Part shown: in pieces, positions 1 to 7,934 of the stretch
Layout of the letters: every line of letters starts with the position of its first letter
Numbering within the stretch: the first letter of the stretch is position 1
Assembly: GCF_008932245.1 (NCBI RefSeq)
Contig: NZ_CP034909.1
Span: 3,094,001 to 3,158,000 of the forward strand
Source: Sinorhizobium alkalisoli
Lineage (GTDB): Bacteria; Pseudomonadota; Alphaproteobacteria; Rhizobiales; Rhizobiaceae
Direction of reading: 5' to 3'
DNA length: 64,000 nucleotides
Translations under genes and position numbers: made by a program
Notes under the pieces: generated by a model
The model's input: only the letters and a program-made list of their open reading frames with translations
Database searches by the model: none
What the model was told of the DNA's origin: nothing

Positions 1-1155
1 AAGAAGTCCGCGCCCCATCTCGACGTCCTGGTCGCCGATGGCGCGCCGGAAGGCGCCTGGGAAAAGGACGAGCGCGCTTCCGCGGTTGCGCTGGCCGCCG
101 AGCGCATGCTCGACATTCTCGGCGTCTGGAGCGCAATCGCGCCCGAGGCCGAGCCGATCCTGAAGATGGTGATCACCGATTCGAAAGCGGCCGATCCGGT
201 GCGCCCGGTCTTTCTGACCTTCGAAGGCGACGGCGGCGAAGGACGGCCCTTCGCCCATATGGTGCCGAACACGGCCCTGGTGGGGGCGCTGCGCGACGCC
301 TGCGCGGATCTCGGCGTTGCGATCCGGCAATCGACGATGGTGGAAAGCTTCCAGTCGAGCGATCATGCGGTCGCGGTGACGCTCGGCGGTGGCGAGGAAC
401 TGGAGGCGCGGCTTCTGGTCGCCTGTGACGGCGTGCGCTCGAAGCTCCGGGAAGCGGCCGGCATCAAGGTCGTCGAGTTCGACTACGGTCAGTCGGGCAT
501 CGTCACCACCGTCGAGCACGAGCGCCCGCATAACGGCACCGCGGAGGAGCATTTCCTGCCGGCCGGTCCCTTCGCAACCCTCCCGCTCAAGAACAACCGA
601 TCGTCGCTCGTCTGGACTGAGCGCACGTTCGATGCCGAACGCCTGGTCAAGGGCGACGATTTCCTGTTCCAGGAGGAGCTGGAGCGGCGCTTCGGCCACA
701 AGCTCGGTCACCTCAAGGTCGTCGGCGGCCGCCGGGCCTTTCCGCTCGGACTGACGCTCGCGCGCGAGTTCGTCGCGCCCCGCCTTGCGCTGGCGGGCGA
801 CGCCGCCCATGGCATTCACCCGATCTCCGGCCAGGGGCTCAATCTCGGCTTCAAGGATGTGGCGGCGCTTGCCGAAACCATCGTCGAGGCCGACCGCCTC
901 GGGCTCGACATCGGCTCGCTCGCGGTGCTGGAGCGCTATCAGACCTGGCGGCGCTTCGACACGTTCCGCATGGGGGTCACCACGGACGTGCTGAACCGGC
1001 TGTTCTCCAACGACATCATACCGGTCAGGATCGCCCGCGATGTCGGCCTCGGCCTGGTCGATCGCCTGCCGCCGCTCAAGAATTTCTTCATCCGCCAGGC
1101 CGCCGGCACCGCCGGCCGCAGCGACCCGCGCCTGCTCGCCGGCGAGCCGATTTAG
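1..1155 (+). CDS. UbiH/UbiF/COQ6-family FAD-dependent monooxygenase, 5'-truncated
   Basis: The reading frame is open from base 1, so the gene starts upstream of the window; the N-terminal Rossmann GxGxxG FAD motif is therefore missing. The remaining 384 residues carry the second FAD motif of the family (ALAGDAAHGIHPISGQGLNLG, where GD binds the FAD ribityl chain) and the middle motif around LVACDGVRSKLR. Known members hydroxylate the aromatic ring of ubiquinone precursors at the inner membrane. Which ring position this one acts on (UbiH, UbiF or UbiI role) cannot be read from the sequence. It is convergent with the minus-strand Trm112-like group downstream, separated by a palindromic intergenic repeat. 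Confidence 0.85.
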   Translation, partial: KKSAPHLDVLVADGAPEGAWEKDERASAVALAAERMLDILGVWSAIAPEAEPILKMVITDSKAADPVRPVFLTFEGDGGEGRPFAHMVPNTALVGALRDACADLGVAIRQSTMVESFQSSDHAVAVTLGGGEELEARLLVACDGVRSKLREAAGIKVVEFDYGQSGIVTTVEHERPHNGTAEEHFLPAGPFATLPLKNNRSSLVWTERTFDAERLVKGDDFLFQEELERRFGHKLGHLKVVGGRRAFPLGLTLAREFVAPRLALAGDAAHGIHPISGQGLNLGFKDVAALAETIVEADRLGLDIGSLAVLERYQTWRRFDTFRMGVTTDVLNRLFSNDIIPVRIARDVGLGLVDRLPPLKNFFIRQAAGTAGRSDPRLLAGEPI

Positions 1156-1182
1156 GAAAAACATGGGGGTGTGTCGCGGTCC

Positions 1183-1310
1183 GCCCCTCATCCGCCTGCC
1201 CGTCCTCCGCAGCAGCTGCGGAGGGTGGACCGGCACCTTCTCCCCGCAAGCGGGGAGAAGGGACAAGCGGCGCCCGCTCGGCCTCCGGTTAAACCCGGGG
1301 AGAGGGGCAA
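1183..1310. repeat. Palindromic rhizobial intergenic repeat
   Basis: Short inverted repeats follow each other: CCTCCGCAG/CTGCGGAGG, then CTTCTCCCCGC/GCGGGGAGAAG, then a CCCGGGGAGAGGGG tail. This arrangement is typical of the mosaic intergenic elements of rhizobia (RIME-like). It lies between two convergent genes and may form hairpins in both transcripts. The name is a family resemblance, not a database match. Confidence 0.6.
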
Positions 1311-1353
1311 ATTACAACCGACGATAGGGGAAATTCCAGCTGCAGAGCAGCCC

Positions 1354-1542
1354 TCAGCCCTCGATCTTGCGCGCCTCGGAAACCAGCATGATCGGCACGC
1401 CGTCGCGGATCGGATAGGCGAGGCGCGCCTTTTCCGAGACCAGTTCATTGGCTTCCGCGTCGTAGCTGAGGCGCCCTTTCGTCAGCGGACAGACAAGCAG
1501 TTCGAGCAGTTTCGGGTCGACCTTGCTGGCGTTGATGTCCAT
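1354..1542 (-). CDS. Trm112-family small protein (UPF0434/YcaR-like)
   Basis: This 62-residue protein has the compact Trm112 fold signature: [16 protein letters not shown] near the N-terminus and [12 protein letters not shown] towards the end, spanning nearly the whole protein. Bacterial family members are small zinc-ribbon-like proteins, but only one cysteine (C18) remains here. In eukaryotes Trm112 activates methyltransferases; the bacterial role is not settled. Its start lies 9 bases after the stop of the LON-domain gene, so it is probably the last gene of a PrdX-CnoX-LON-Trm112 transcript. Confidence 0.85.
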   Translation of the reverse strand: MDINASKVDPKLLELLVCPLTKGRLSYDAEANELVSEKARLAYPIRDGVPIMLVSEARKIEG

Positions 1543-1551
1543 GGTTGCACG

Positions 1552-2232
1552 TTACTGCAGAATGTTGTCCGGATCGCCGAAATTGCGGGCAAGCACGATC
1601 TCGGTGATGGCGATCAGCGTCTCGGCGCGGGTCTTCAGGTCCGGAGCCTCGAGCAGCGCCTGCTTTTCCGCCGGCCCGTAGGGGGACATCATCGCCATGG
1701 AATTCACCAGGGTCCGGTTGCTCGCCCGCTCGACGCTTTCCCAGTCCGCTTCCAGCTTGTTGGCATCGAGATAGGCGCGGAAGGCGGCGAGAAGAGCCTC
1801 ACGATCGACGAGCCCCTCGTCCTCCGGACCTTCGAGATCGGCGCCGAACGGACCTATGCGAAAGCGGCGATAGCCGCGGGCTCCAGCGACTTCGGCAAAG
1901 AGGCGAAAACGGCAGACGCCGGTGAGGGAAGTGATGTAGCGCCCGTCACCGGTCTCCGCGAAGGAGGTGATGCGGCCGATGCAGCCCACCTGGCAAAGGG
2001 CCGGAACCGGGCCCGACGCGATATCGCTGCGCCCCCCGGAAAAGGAGGGCTGGACGATGCCGATCAGCCGATCGCCGGCGAGAGCGTCGTCAAACATGGC
2101 GATATAGCGCGGTTCGAAAATATTGAGCGGAAGTTGTGCGCCTGGAAGCAGGAGCGCACCCGTCAGCGGAAATACCGGAATTATATCCGGCAAGTCCTGC
2201 GGACCGAGGTAACGCGCATTTCCGACATGCAT
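1552..2232 (-). CDS. LON peptidase substrate-binding (N-terminal) domain protein
   Basis: About 226 residues consist only of the LON substrate-binding domain: IPVFPLTGALLLPGAQLPLNIFEPRY near residue 20 is the family hallmark, and LCQVGCIGRI follows further on. There is no AAA+ or protease domain, so it cannot degrade proteins itself. Stand-alone LON-N proteins are common in alphaproteobacteria and of unclear function. I chose the ATG at 2232 because the frame upstream is low-complexity and poorly conserved in type. It sits between a CnoX-like thioredoxin and a Trm112-like gene, suggesting a protein quality-control setting (inference). Confidence 0.85.
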   Translation of the reverse strand: MHVGNARYLGPQDLPDIIPVFPLTGALLLPGAQLPLNIFEPRYIAMFDDALAGDRLIGIVQPSFSGGRSDIASGPVPALCQVGCIGRITSFAETGDGRYITSLTGVCRFRLFAEVAGARGYRRFRIGPFGADLEGPEDEGLVDREALLAAFRAYLDANKLEADWESVERASNRTLVNSMAMMSPYGPAEKQALLEAPDLKTRAETLIAITEIVLARNFGDPDNILQ

Positions 2233-2384
2233 TCTTCCGGACCCTGCAGATAACTGCCCGGCCGCGCCTCCTCGTGATTCCCGCGCGGTCCCCAGGCTCA
2301 ACAAATGGTGCGCCCCTCGAAAATCTCAAGGGAAAAACGGGCATCGAAGGCGCAAAAACAGCTCAACGACGCCGCTGCTTCCAT

Positions 2385-3356
2385 TCAGGAAAAGAGCAGC
2401 GCCGAAAGCTTGCGCCGGGCGGCGATCGTCGCCGGATCCTTCGGCCCCCATACCTCGAAGAAATTCAGGAGCTCGCGGCGAGCGGCGTCGTCCTCGAAGT
2501 CGCGATCCCGCTTCATGATCATCAGAAGGTGGTCGGCGGCCGCAGCTCTGTCGCCCTCGACGTTGCGGATCTTCGCGAGCTTCAGCCTTGCCGCGTGATC
2601 GTCCGGCTCGAGGGCAAGCCGGTGCTCCAGCGCCACGGGGTCGCCGAGCTTGCGCGCTTCCTCGATCTGGTCCAGCTTTTTCGACGCGGCGGAGACGGCA
2701 GCGGCCTTGGCGAGCTCTTCCGGCAATTGCGAAAGCGCCTGGCGCGCTTCGGCAAGCTGCCCAAGGGCAATCATGCACTCGATCATCCCGGCGATCGCCT
2801 CCGGGTTCTCCGGATCAGCCTGCAACACGGCACCATAGAGACCGGCGGCGTTCTGCGCATCGCCGGCATCGATCAGCGTCTTGGCTTCCGCAAGCAGGGC
2901 CTCGACTTCGGCCTTGGCGTCGTCCACGGCCGGGCCGGCGATCCGGTCGATGAATTGCTTGATCTGGCTCTCCGGCACGGCGCCCATGAAACCGTCGACC
3001 GGACGGCCGCCGACGAAGGCGATGACGGCCGGGATCGACTGAATGCCGAGCTGGCCGGCAATCGAGGGATGGTCGTCGATGTTCATCTTGACGAGTTTCA
3101 CCCGGCCGGCGGCTTCCTTGACCACCTTCTCGATCACCGGGGTCAGTTGCTTGCACGGCCCGCACCAGGGCGCCCAGAAATCGACCAGGACCGGCTGCTG
3201 GCGCGACGCCTCGACAACGTCGCGGGCGAAGGTGGCGGTCGTCGTCTCCTTGATGAGGTCGCCCGCGCCGCTCGGCGCCGGCTGGCCACCGAACGAGGCC
3301 GAAGCCGTCATCTGGTTGCCGAAAGATCCTGCATAGGGATTGTCGCTACCGCCCAT
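2385..3356 (-). CDS. Thioredoxin-TPR protein (CnoX/YbbN-like)
   Basis: The 323-residue protein has an N-terminal thioredoxin domain with the redox motif WCGPC at residues 64-68, preceded by VLVDFWAP, and a C-terminal half of tetratricopeptide-like helices (ALLAEAKTLIDAGDAQNAAGLY and following). That architecture is the one of CnoX (YbbN), a chaperedoxin that holds unfolded proteins and cooperates with GroEL or DnaK in species studied. The active-site pair is intact, as in many proteobacterial homologues. The ATG at 3356 is preceded by AAGGAG at ideal distance and excludes an upstream extension. The downstream gene is the LON-domain protein. Confidence 0.88.
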   Translation of the reverse strand: MGGSDNPYAGSFGNQMTASASFGGQPAPSGAGDLIKETTTATFARDVVEASRQQPVLVDFWAPWCGPCKQLTPVIEKVVKEAAGRVKLVKMNIDDHPSIAGQLGIQSIPAVIAFVGGRPVDGFMGAVPESQIKQFIDRIAGPAVDDAKAEVEALLAEAKTLIDAGDAQNAAGLYGAVLQADPENPEAIAGMIECMIALGQLAEARQALSQLPEELAKAAAVSAASKKLDQIEEARKLGDPVALEHRLALEPDDHAARLKLAKIRNVEGDRAAAADHLLMIMKRDRDFEDDAARRELLNFFEVWGPKDPATIAARRKLSALLFS

Positions 3357-3413
3357 TCTTCTCTCCTTGCGGGCTTCGCCCGACGTCATGCGTTCCGCGC
3401 CAAAGATCGTATG

Positions 3414-3923
3414 TCAGGCCGACACTTTCAAGACAAGCGCTTCGTGGCCGGTCGCCTCCATGAAGCGCAACATGTCCTTCGACGCGATCGAGGTCGTCTG
3501 GTCGTTGGCGAGCGGATGGCAGTTGATCACATCGAACTCCATCAGCGCCTCGTCGAAAACGAACTTCACCCTGCCTTCCGTGTCGTTGATCGCACCAAAC
3601 GCGGTTACCGCTCCGGGAATGACGCCCAGAAATTCCATCAGCTTCTCCGGCTTGCCGAAAGAGACCTTGCTTGCTGCGCCGATGGTCTGATGAATGGTCT
3701 TCAGGTCCACCGTCGCATTCTCCTCGACGGTCAGGAGGAAATAATTGTCCTTTTTGTCCTTGAGGAACAGGTTTTTTGTATGTCCCCCCGCAATTTCGTC
3801 GCGCAGCTCCACCGATTCGGCGACCGTGAAGACCGGCGCGTGCCGTTTGGTCGTATGCTTGATCCCAAGTTCGTCGAGAAAGCGGAACAGATCCTCCGCA
3901 TTCTTCGGCTGTGCCTCGCTCAT
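3414..3923 (-). CDS. Prolyl-tRNA editing deacylase (YbaK/ProX family, PrdX-like)
   Basis: This is a single-domain YbaK/EbsC-type protein of about 169 residues. Landmarks are a conserved GGHTKNLFLKDKK segment carrying the catalytic lysine region, FGKPEKLMEFLGVIPGAVTAFG and the C-terminal INCHPLANDQTTSI. Free-standing members hydrolyse mischarged Ala-tRNA(Pro) or related species in trans. I prefer the ATG at 3923 because GGGAGC lies just upstream; an in-frame ATG at 3944 is the alternative. It heads the minus-strand group that continues with the CnoX-like gene 57 bases downstream. Confidence 0.85.
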   Translation of the reverse strand: MSEAQPKNAEDLFRFLDELGIKHTTKRHAPVFTVAESVELRDEIAGGHTKNLFLKDKKDNYFLLTVEENATVDLKTIHQTIGAASKVSFGKPEKLMEFLGVIPGAVTAFGAINDTEGRVKFVFDEALMEFDVINCHPLANDQTTSIASKDMLRFMEATGHEALVLKVSA

Positions 3924-4151
3924 GGTTTCGCTCCCTTTCGACATTGCGTTTTCCCTTTCCTTACGGAGAAGGCCCGCCTTCCGCAATCTTGAGCGCGGCA
4001 GGTCCCATGCGCCGGAGCGTCATGCAGGCGGTTGCCGAGCGGTTCTTTCGCGAGTTGTGGGGAGCGCGGCCCTCAGGCGGGAAGGGAAAAGCGGCGCTCC
4101 CGGCGCTTCGCCGCGCGCCGAAAAAATCTTCGCATCGGCGTCATTTCCCTG

Positions 4152-4180
4152 TTGCATTTGAAAATGGCTTGGTCCATATA
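4152..4180 (+). promoter_or_regulatory. Possible sigma-70 promoter of tRNA-Gly
   Basis: TTGCAT at 4152-4157 and CATATA at 4175-4180 are separated by 17 bases and lie about 70 bases before the tRNA. The -10 match is imperfect, so this is a weak call. Confidence 0.3.
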
Positions 4181-4248
4181 CCGCCCGTCGCCGCGAGACG
4201 GGGCGGCAACCCACGGTCCACCGACTACCCCGGACCTGGGTCTGATGA

Positions 4249-4323
4249 GCGGGTGTAGCTCAGGGGTAGAGCACAACCTTGCCAAGGTTGGGGTCGAGGG
4301 TTCGAATCCCTTCGCCCGCTCCA
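4249..4323 (+). tRNA. tRNA-Gly (GCC anticodon)
   Basis: A full cloverleaf can be drawn. The acceptor GCGGGTG pairs with CGCCCGC, the D-arm holds AGCTCAGGGGTAGAGC, the anticodon stem-loop ACCTTGCCAAGGT gives anticodon GCC, and the T-arm contains GGTTCGAATCC. A T discriminator and an encoded CCA end the gene. An IS481-type end begins only 10 bases after the CCA, so the gene itself is intact. Confidence 0.97.
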
Positions 4324-4332
4324 GTTTTCTTC

Positions 4333-5079
4333 TGTCCAGCCCGAAGACATAGGTAACAGTCTGTCCCTAAGACAGGGGTGACAACCTCGTGCCGAACGGG
4401 TTGTCGATGGTTTGCAAGGTTCTCTGCTCCAGGTCGATATATCCCAGATTGTATTGCATGAAGCTGACGAGCCAAATTCCGTCCTCGACTTCCTTGATGC
4501 CAAGCCTCTGACCGGCCATGACGGTCGAGATGTTGATCTTCTTGCGATGCATGCAGATGCGGCCGCAGGCGGTGACGAGGACGTCGCGATCGTGGAAGGG
4601 ATAGTCGAGCTCCGGCAGACCGTCATAGGCTCTTGAAGAAGGCGTGTAGAGCTCGGCCGGCATCCGCATGGCGAGCGCCTCGTGGGGGCGCTCTTCATTG
4701 AATTCGCTAAGGAAAGCATCGAATCGCGCCTGCTGCTGCAGGGCATTTATACCCGGCGGCCGCGTCGTCTCCCGCTTCAGGGTCAGATGCATGCGCTCGT
4801 GGCGCCCGTTCTGTTGCGGATGGCCGGGTTTGATCCGTTCGATGGCGATGCCAAGCCGCAGCCACCAGACCGACAGCTTCGACAAATTGTAGAGGCCGTT
4901 GGGCGAGGCGAAGGGCAGCCCGTTGTCGCTGCGGATGGCGAGCGGCAAGCCGCGTTCCTTGAAGAGGCGGACAAAGGCCTCGATGACCGGTTCCTCCCGG
5001 GTCGATTCAAGCGCTTCGCACAAGAGCAGGTAGCGCGATGCCTGGTCGCTGATCGTCAGGGGGTAGCAGTAGCGGCCAT
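4333..5079 (-). pseudogene. IS481-family transposase, C-terminal remnant
   Basis: The minus strand encodes the C-terminal part of a DDE transposase: NGRYCYPLTISDQASRYLL at its start, then AIRSDNGLPFAS (second catalytic Asp region), GIAIERIKPGHPQQNG and the third-residue region NGRHERMHLTLKRET (Glu). It ends near 4367. The N-terminal HTH half is absent: at 5080 it is cut by the end of a second copy of the same element. The element terminus TGTCCAGCCCGAAGACATAG at 4333 lies 10 bases from tRNA-Gly. The element cannot transpose by itself. Confidence 0.75.
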
Positions 5080-5224
5080 TGTCCAGCCCGAAGACATAGG
5101 TAACAGTCTGTCCCTAAGACAGGGGTGACAACCTCGTGCCGAACGGGTTGTCGATGGTTTGCAAGGTCCTCTGCTCCAGGTCGATATATCCCAGCTTGTA
5201 TTGCATGAAGCTGACGAGCCAAAT
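5080..5224 (-). mobile_element. Second, truncated copy of the same IS end
   Basis: Bases 5080-5224 repeat 4333-4477 with about two differences, including the terminal TGTCCAGCCC and the transposase C-terminus (SFMQYKLGYIDLEQRTLQ). The terminus sits directly inside the transposase of the other copy, so one element inserted into the other. Homology stops at 5224. The next 60 bases are of unknown origin. Confidence 0.75.
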
Positions 5225-5285
5225 GCCCCCCGGATTCACGCCCCGCGTCGAGGGTGCCGGCACCCCTTCGGTAGATCGTACGCTT

Positions 5286-5389
5286 ACAGCGCCGCGCGTC
5301 TTTTCAGACGCGCAAAGGTCGCTGTAGCTCTTTGATCTGCGCATCGAGCTTTCCGAAAATCGGGTACAAGTTTCGGGCCGATGCGCTAG
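5286..5389 (+). repeat. Rhizobial intergenic repeat, copy 1 of 4
   Basis: The unit of about 100 bases begins ACAGCGCCGCGCGTCTTTTC, contains the palindrome GCGCGTCTTTTCAGACGCGC, then AAAGGTCGCTGTA, CTTTCCGAAAATCGGGTAC and ends GGGCCGATGCGCTAG. Other copies are at 6618-6719, 17848-17944 and, inverted, 27332-27425. No reading frame is conserved among them, so it is a structural intergenic element. Copies 1 and 2 bracket the GSCFA gene. Confidence 0.8.
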
Positions 5390-5479
5390 AAAACGCTTGG
5401 CCCAACAGCGCGCTTCCGCTTCGCCTTTGTGGCGACGGTTGAGCAAACTCTGTTCCCCCTGAGCGCGGCATGCCCGTCT

Positions 5480-6598
5480 CTAGCGAGACTTGGCCACCCT
5501 CTTGCGCCCGAGGAGACGCCTGACGGCCGCGCCGAACCTCGAGGCAAATCTTGCCTGTGAAAATAACGCATGGTCGTCCAGAGTATTGGCCGACTGCAGT
5601 CGGGCGTGCTTCAGCATCTTCTCGGCTTGCTCGATCGTGAGGTCGGTGTCGCAAAAGGTCGCCTGGAACAAATGCATCACCGCAGGTACGATCATGCTCT
5701 GCAGGTGCCTGCCATCTTCGACGAAACGGTTCGGAAACGCCTCGTTCACGATCTCGTAGGCGGGGAAATAATAAAGGCGGTCCGCCCATTCATCGCCGCG
5801 CTCGCGGATCGTCTCGTCGACGGCGGCCCGAATAATCGCCTTGGATGCCGAGTTGGCCGTCAGGCAGGCGATCGGCCGGAATGTAGCAATTAGCGGAATT
5901 GGCGATACGGTGACGACGATCTTCGCCTGAGGCACGTGTTCGCCGATGAGCGTGACGATCTCCTGGATGCAGGCCTTGGTCTCGTCGAAGGTGCAAACAC
6001 GGAACTTATGCCGGCTCGAATCGTAGTGCTTCATCGGAACGGCCCGCCAGAAAACGCCGCCGGTCAACTCGTCGTACCAGATTTCCGACAGGCCGAATGT
6101 CAGAATGAAGACGTCCGTCTTCAGGAACACGTCGCGGGTGCGCGTCCGGATTTCTTCCGTCAGATCAAATTCTTCGGCCTTGTAGCCGTGCCATAGATTG
6201 GTCGGCGGCGCTATGCCTTCGAGCGCCCAGCGAAACTGCTGGGTGATCGAGTGGACGTTGACCAGGCCCTCACCCATCGACGAAATGTAGATGTCGCGAT
6301 CGCGGTTCTTGGATACGTCGAATCCCAGCTTCGCAAGATGCTTGCTGATGTTCTCGGCAAAGCACGACCCGAAGGCGGTAACATTCGTGGTGGGAGAGAT
6401 GAACGGCTTGTCCGGCGTCCAGCCCTTCAAGAGGAATCGCGACGCGAAGCCGTCCTTCACGTGATCGGAGCCGTATGGATTGAAGTTGCTGGCACTGCCC
6501 CGGAAAAAGGACGAGCCCATCTTCTTGGGAACCTCTCCGGCCGGGACGACGGAGATCGTCTCCTGGATTCCGGAATGTTCTATCGCCTTGATCGACAT
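5480..6598 (-). CDS. GSCFA domain protein
   Basis: The 372-residue protein carries the name-giving motif at residues 77-81 (TAFGSCFAENI). Downstream are the conserved blocks NVHSITQQFRWALEG, FILTFGLSEIWYD and ADRLYYFPAYEIVNEAF. The GSCFA family is related to SGNH/GDSL hydrolases; the Ser of GSC is the likely nucleophile and D(G)RH near the end (FVEDGRHLQ) supplies the Asp/His pair. Substrates are unknown, though members often occur with exopolysaccharide genes; no such neighbours are seen here. It stands alone between two copies of the same intergenic repeat and beside IS debris, which suggests it was acquired or moved. Confidence 0.8.
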   Translation of the reverse strand: MSIKAIEHSGIQETISVVPAGEVPKKMGSSFFRGSASNFNPYGSDHVKDGFASRFLLKGWTPDKPFISPTTNVTAFGSCFAENISKHLAKLGFDVSKNRDRDIYISSMGEGLVNVHSITQQFRWALEGIAPPTNLWHGYKAEEFDLTEEIRTRTRDVFLKTDVFILTFGLSEIWYDELTGGVFWRAVPMKHYDSSRHKFRVCTFDETKACIQEIVTLIGEHVPQAKIVVTVSPIPLIATFRPIACLTANSASKAIIRAAVDETIRERGDEWADRLYYFPAYEIVNEAFPNRFVEDGRHLQSMIVPAVMHLFQATFCDTDLTIEQAEKMLKHARLQSANTLDDHALFSQARFASRFGAAVRRLLGRKRVAKSR

Positions 6599-6617
6599 GA
6601 TTGCCCCCTTGCCGCCT

Positions 6618-6719
6618 ACAGCGCCGCGCGTCTTTTCAGACGCGCAAAGGTCGCTGCAACTTTGATCCGCGCATCGAGCTTTCCGAAAATCGGGTACGAT
6701 TCTCGCGCCGATACGCTAG
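6618..6719 (+). repeat. Rhizobial intergenic repeat, copy 2 of 4
   Basis: Same unit and orientation as the copy at 5286-5389, starting ACAGCGCCGCGCGTCTTTTC and ending GATACGCTAG, with a few substitutions. It begins 20 bases upstream of the GSCFA start codon and so lies in that gene's promoter region. Confidence 0.8.
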
Positions 6720-6917
6720 CCCCGCGTGGAACTTATTGAACTGGGCATTGCGAGGCAACAGCGATTGCGCAAGAGTGGCAACGATGTCTGCGGCACAACC
6801 GATCATTGTGATAGCTGCCGCTGGCCAGCGCATTCCCCTGCATTCAGCATTGTTGGCCCTGGCTGTCTCCTGCCAAGAAGGCAACCCTTGGAAATCCGCG
6901 GCTTCCCGGGATGTATT
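6720..6917. other. Intergenic stretch without recognisable gene
   Basis: Between the repeat and the end of the regulator gene I see no coding region with a start, ribosome-binding site and protein-like composition. Short frames exist on both strands but look like chance. Confidence 0.5.
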
Positions 6918-7736
6918 TCAAACGAACCTTGCCCGAAACAGCGCTTCGCCGGGGGCGATGTCGTTGGTGATGGCGGTGCGCAGCGCGCCGTCGAGGCGGG
7001 GGTCGTCCGGCGCGTAGAGGCCGCAGAGAGAGAGCGCCTGGCGCAGGTCGACGGAGTGGCCGAGATAGTCGTAGACCACCCGGGCGCAACAGGGCATGCG
7101 CTCGCCGCTGCCGGAAACGCCGAGTTTCAGGCCGGTGAGCCGCGTGATCCGGTTCTTGAAGGAAGGGAACAGGATCGTCTGGCTGATTTCCAATCCCGTC
7201 AGCGTTTCATAATCGACGAGGAAAATGCGGTCGGTCAGGAAATGCGCCATGCCGCGATAGACGGCGCGATAGGCCCTCTCGCCCGGCCGCTCGATGAGCC
7301 GTTCGCTGCGGCGGTAGAAGACACCGCCCTCGCGCTGCTCGAAGCGGACGAGATTGCGCAGGACCCTGCCCGGATAGGCCATCGAGCAATAGGTCTCGAA
7401 ATAATAGCCGAGATACTTCTCCAGCCCGGCGCTGCCGATCGCTTTCAGCCGGCCGAAATGCGCGGCCTCGGGAGAACTGGCGGCGGCGTCGATGCGCGGT
7501 GCGCGCGGGCGCAGCCGCACCAGTTCCGCGAAGCGGGCGGCCGGAAGCAGGATTTCATATTCCTCGACACCGAAGAAGTCGCAGAGCCGCCGCAGGATAT
7601 GCGCGGAAGGCAGGTGCCGGCCGCCGAGATAGCGGTTGAATTGCGGCCGGTTGATCTTCAATAACCGGCAGACTTCGGCGATGGAGCCACGATAGCTGCA
7701 CAGAAGCCGGAGATTGGCGGCGAAATCCTGATGCAT
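6918..7736 (-). CDS. HTH transcriptional regulator of asparagine/aspartate catabolism (AnsR-like)
   Basis: This 272-residue protein has an N-terminal helix-turn-helix: residues 18-52, around SIAEVCRLLKINRPQFNRYLGG, read like a Cro/XRE-type DNA-binding unit. A roughly 200-residue C-terminal domain of unknown fold follows, presumably for ligand sensing. The start at 7736 is supported by GGGGGAGGGA directly before the ATG. It is divergent from the symporter-aspA-ansA unit. Rhizobium etli has a comparable ansR repressor beside ansP-ansA-ansB, so I infer control of that unit, probably in response to asparagine. Direct homology to AnsR was not tested. Confidence 0.7.
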   Translation of the reverse strand: MHQDFAANLRLLCSYRGSIAEVCRLLKINRPQFNRYLGGRHLPSAHILRRLCDFFGVEEYEILLPAARFAELVRLRPRAPRIDAAASSPEAAHFGRLKAIGSAGLEKYLGYYFETYCSMAYPGRVLRNLVRFEQREGGVFYRRSERLIERPGERAYRAVYRGMAHFLTDRIFLVDYETLTGLEISQTILFPSFKNRITRLTGLKLGVSGSGERMPCCARVVYDYLGHSVDLRQALSLCGLYAPDDPRLDGALRTAITNDIAPGEALFRARFV

Positions 7737-7763
7737 TCCCTCCCCCAGCGCCAAAAAGCGAAA

Positions 7764-7798
7764 GCGCATTCTAGCGCGGAACCTGCACCAGAATGCGC
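7764..7798. promoter_or_regulatory. Candidate operator between regulator and symporter
   Basis: GCGCATTCT (7764-7772) and AGAATGCGC (7790-7798) form a perfect 9-bp inverted repeat with a 17-base spacer. Further on, TTGGCAAC and TTGCAAC occur as near-direct repeats. Its place in the divergent promoter region suggests a binding site for the adjacent regulator. Confidence 0.5.
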
Positions 7799-7934
7799 CA
7801 ATTGGCAACAGGCCGGCAAATTGCAACGCCGGGTTTCAACCGGCATAGCGATTGCGGGAGACTATCAGGCTTTCGGCGCCGGCCGGGAAGCCATCCAGCG
7901 CGCCGCCCGCGCCGGCGGCAATGGGAGGACATGT

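Noticed and set aside
2136..3992. A 618-codon open frame on the plus strand
   Set aside because: It is antisense to the LON, CnoX and PrdX genes, which have clear family motifs and start signals; GC-rich DNA produces such long shadow frames.
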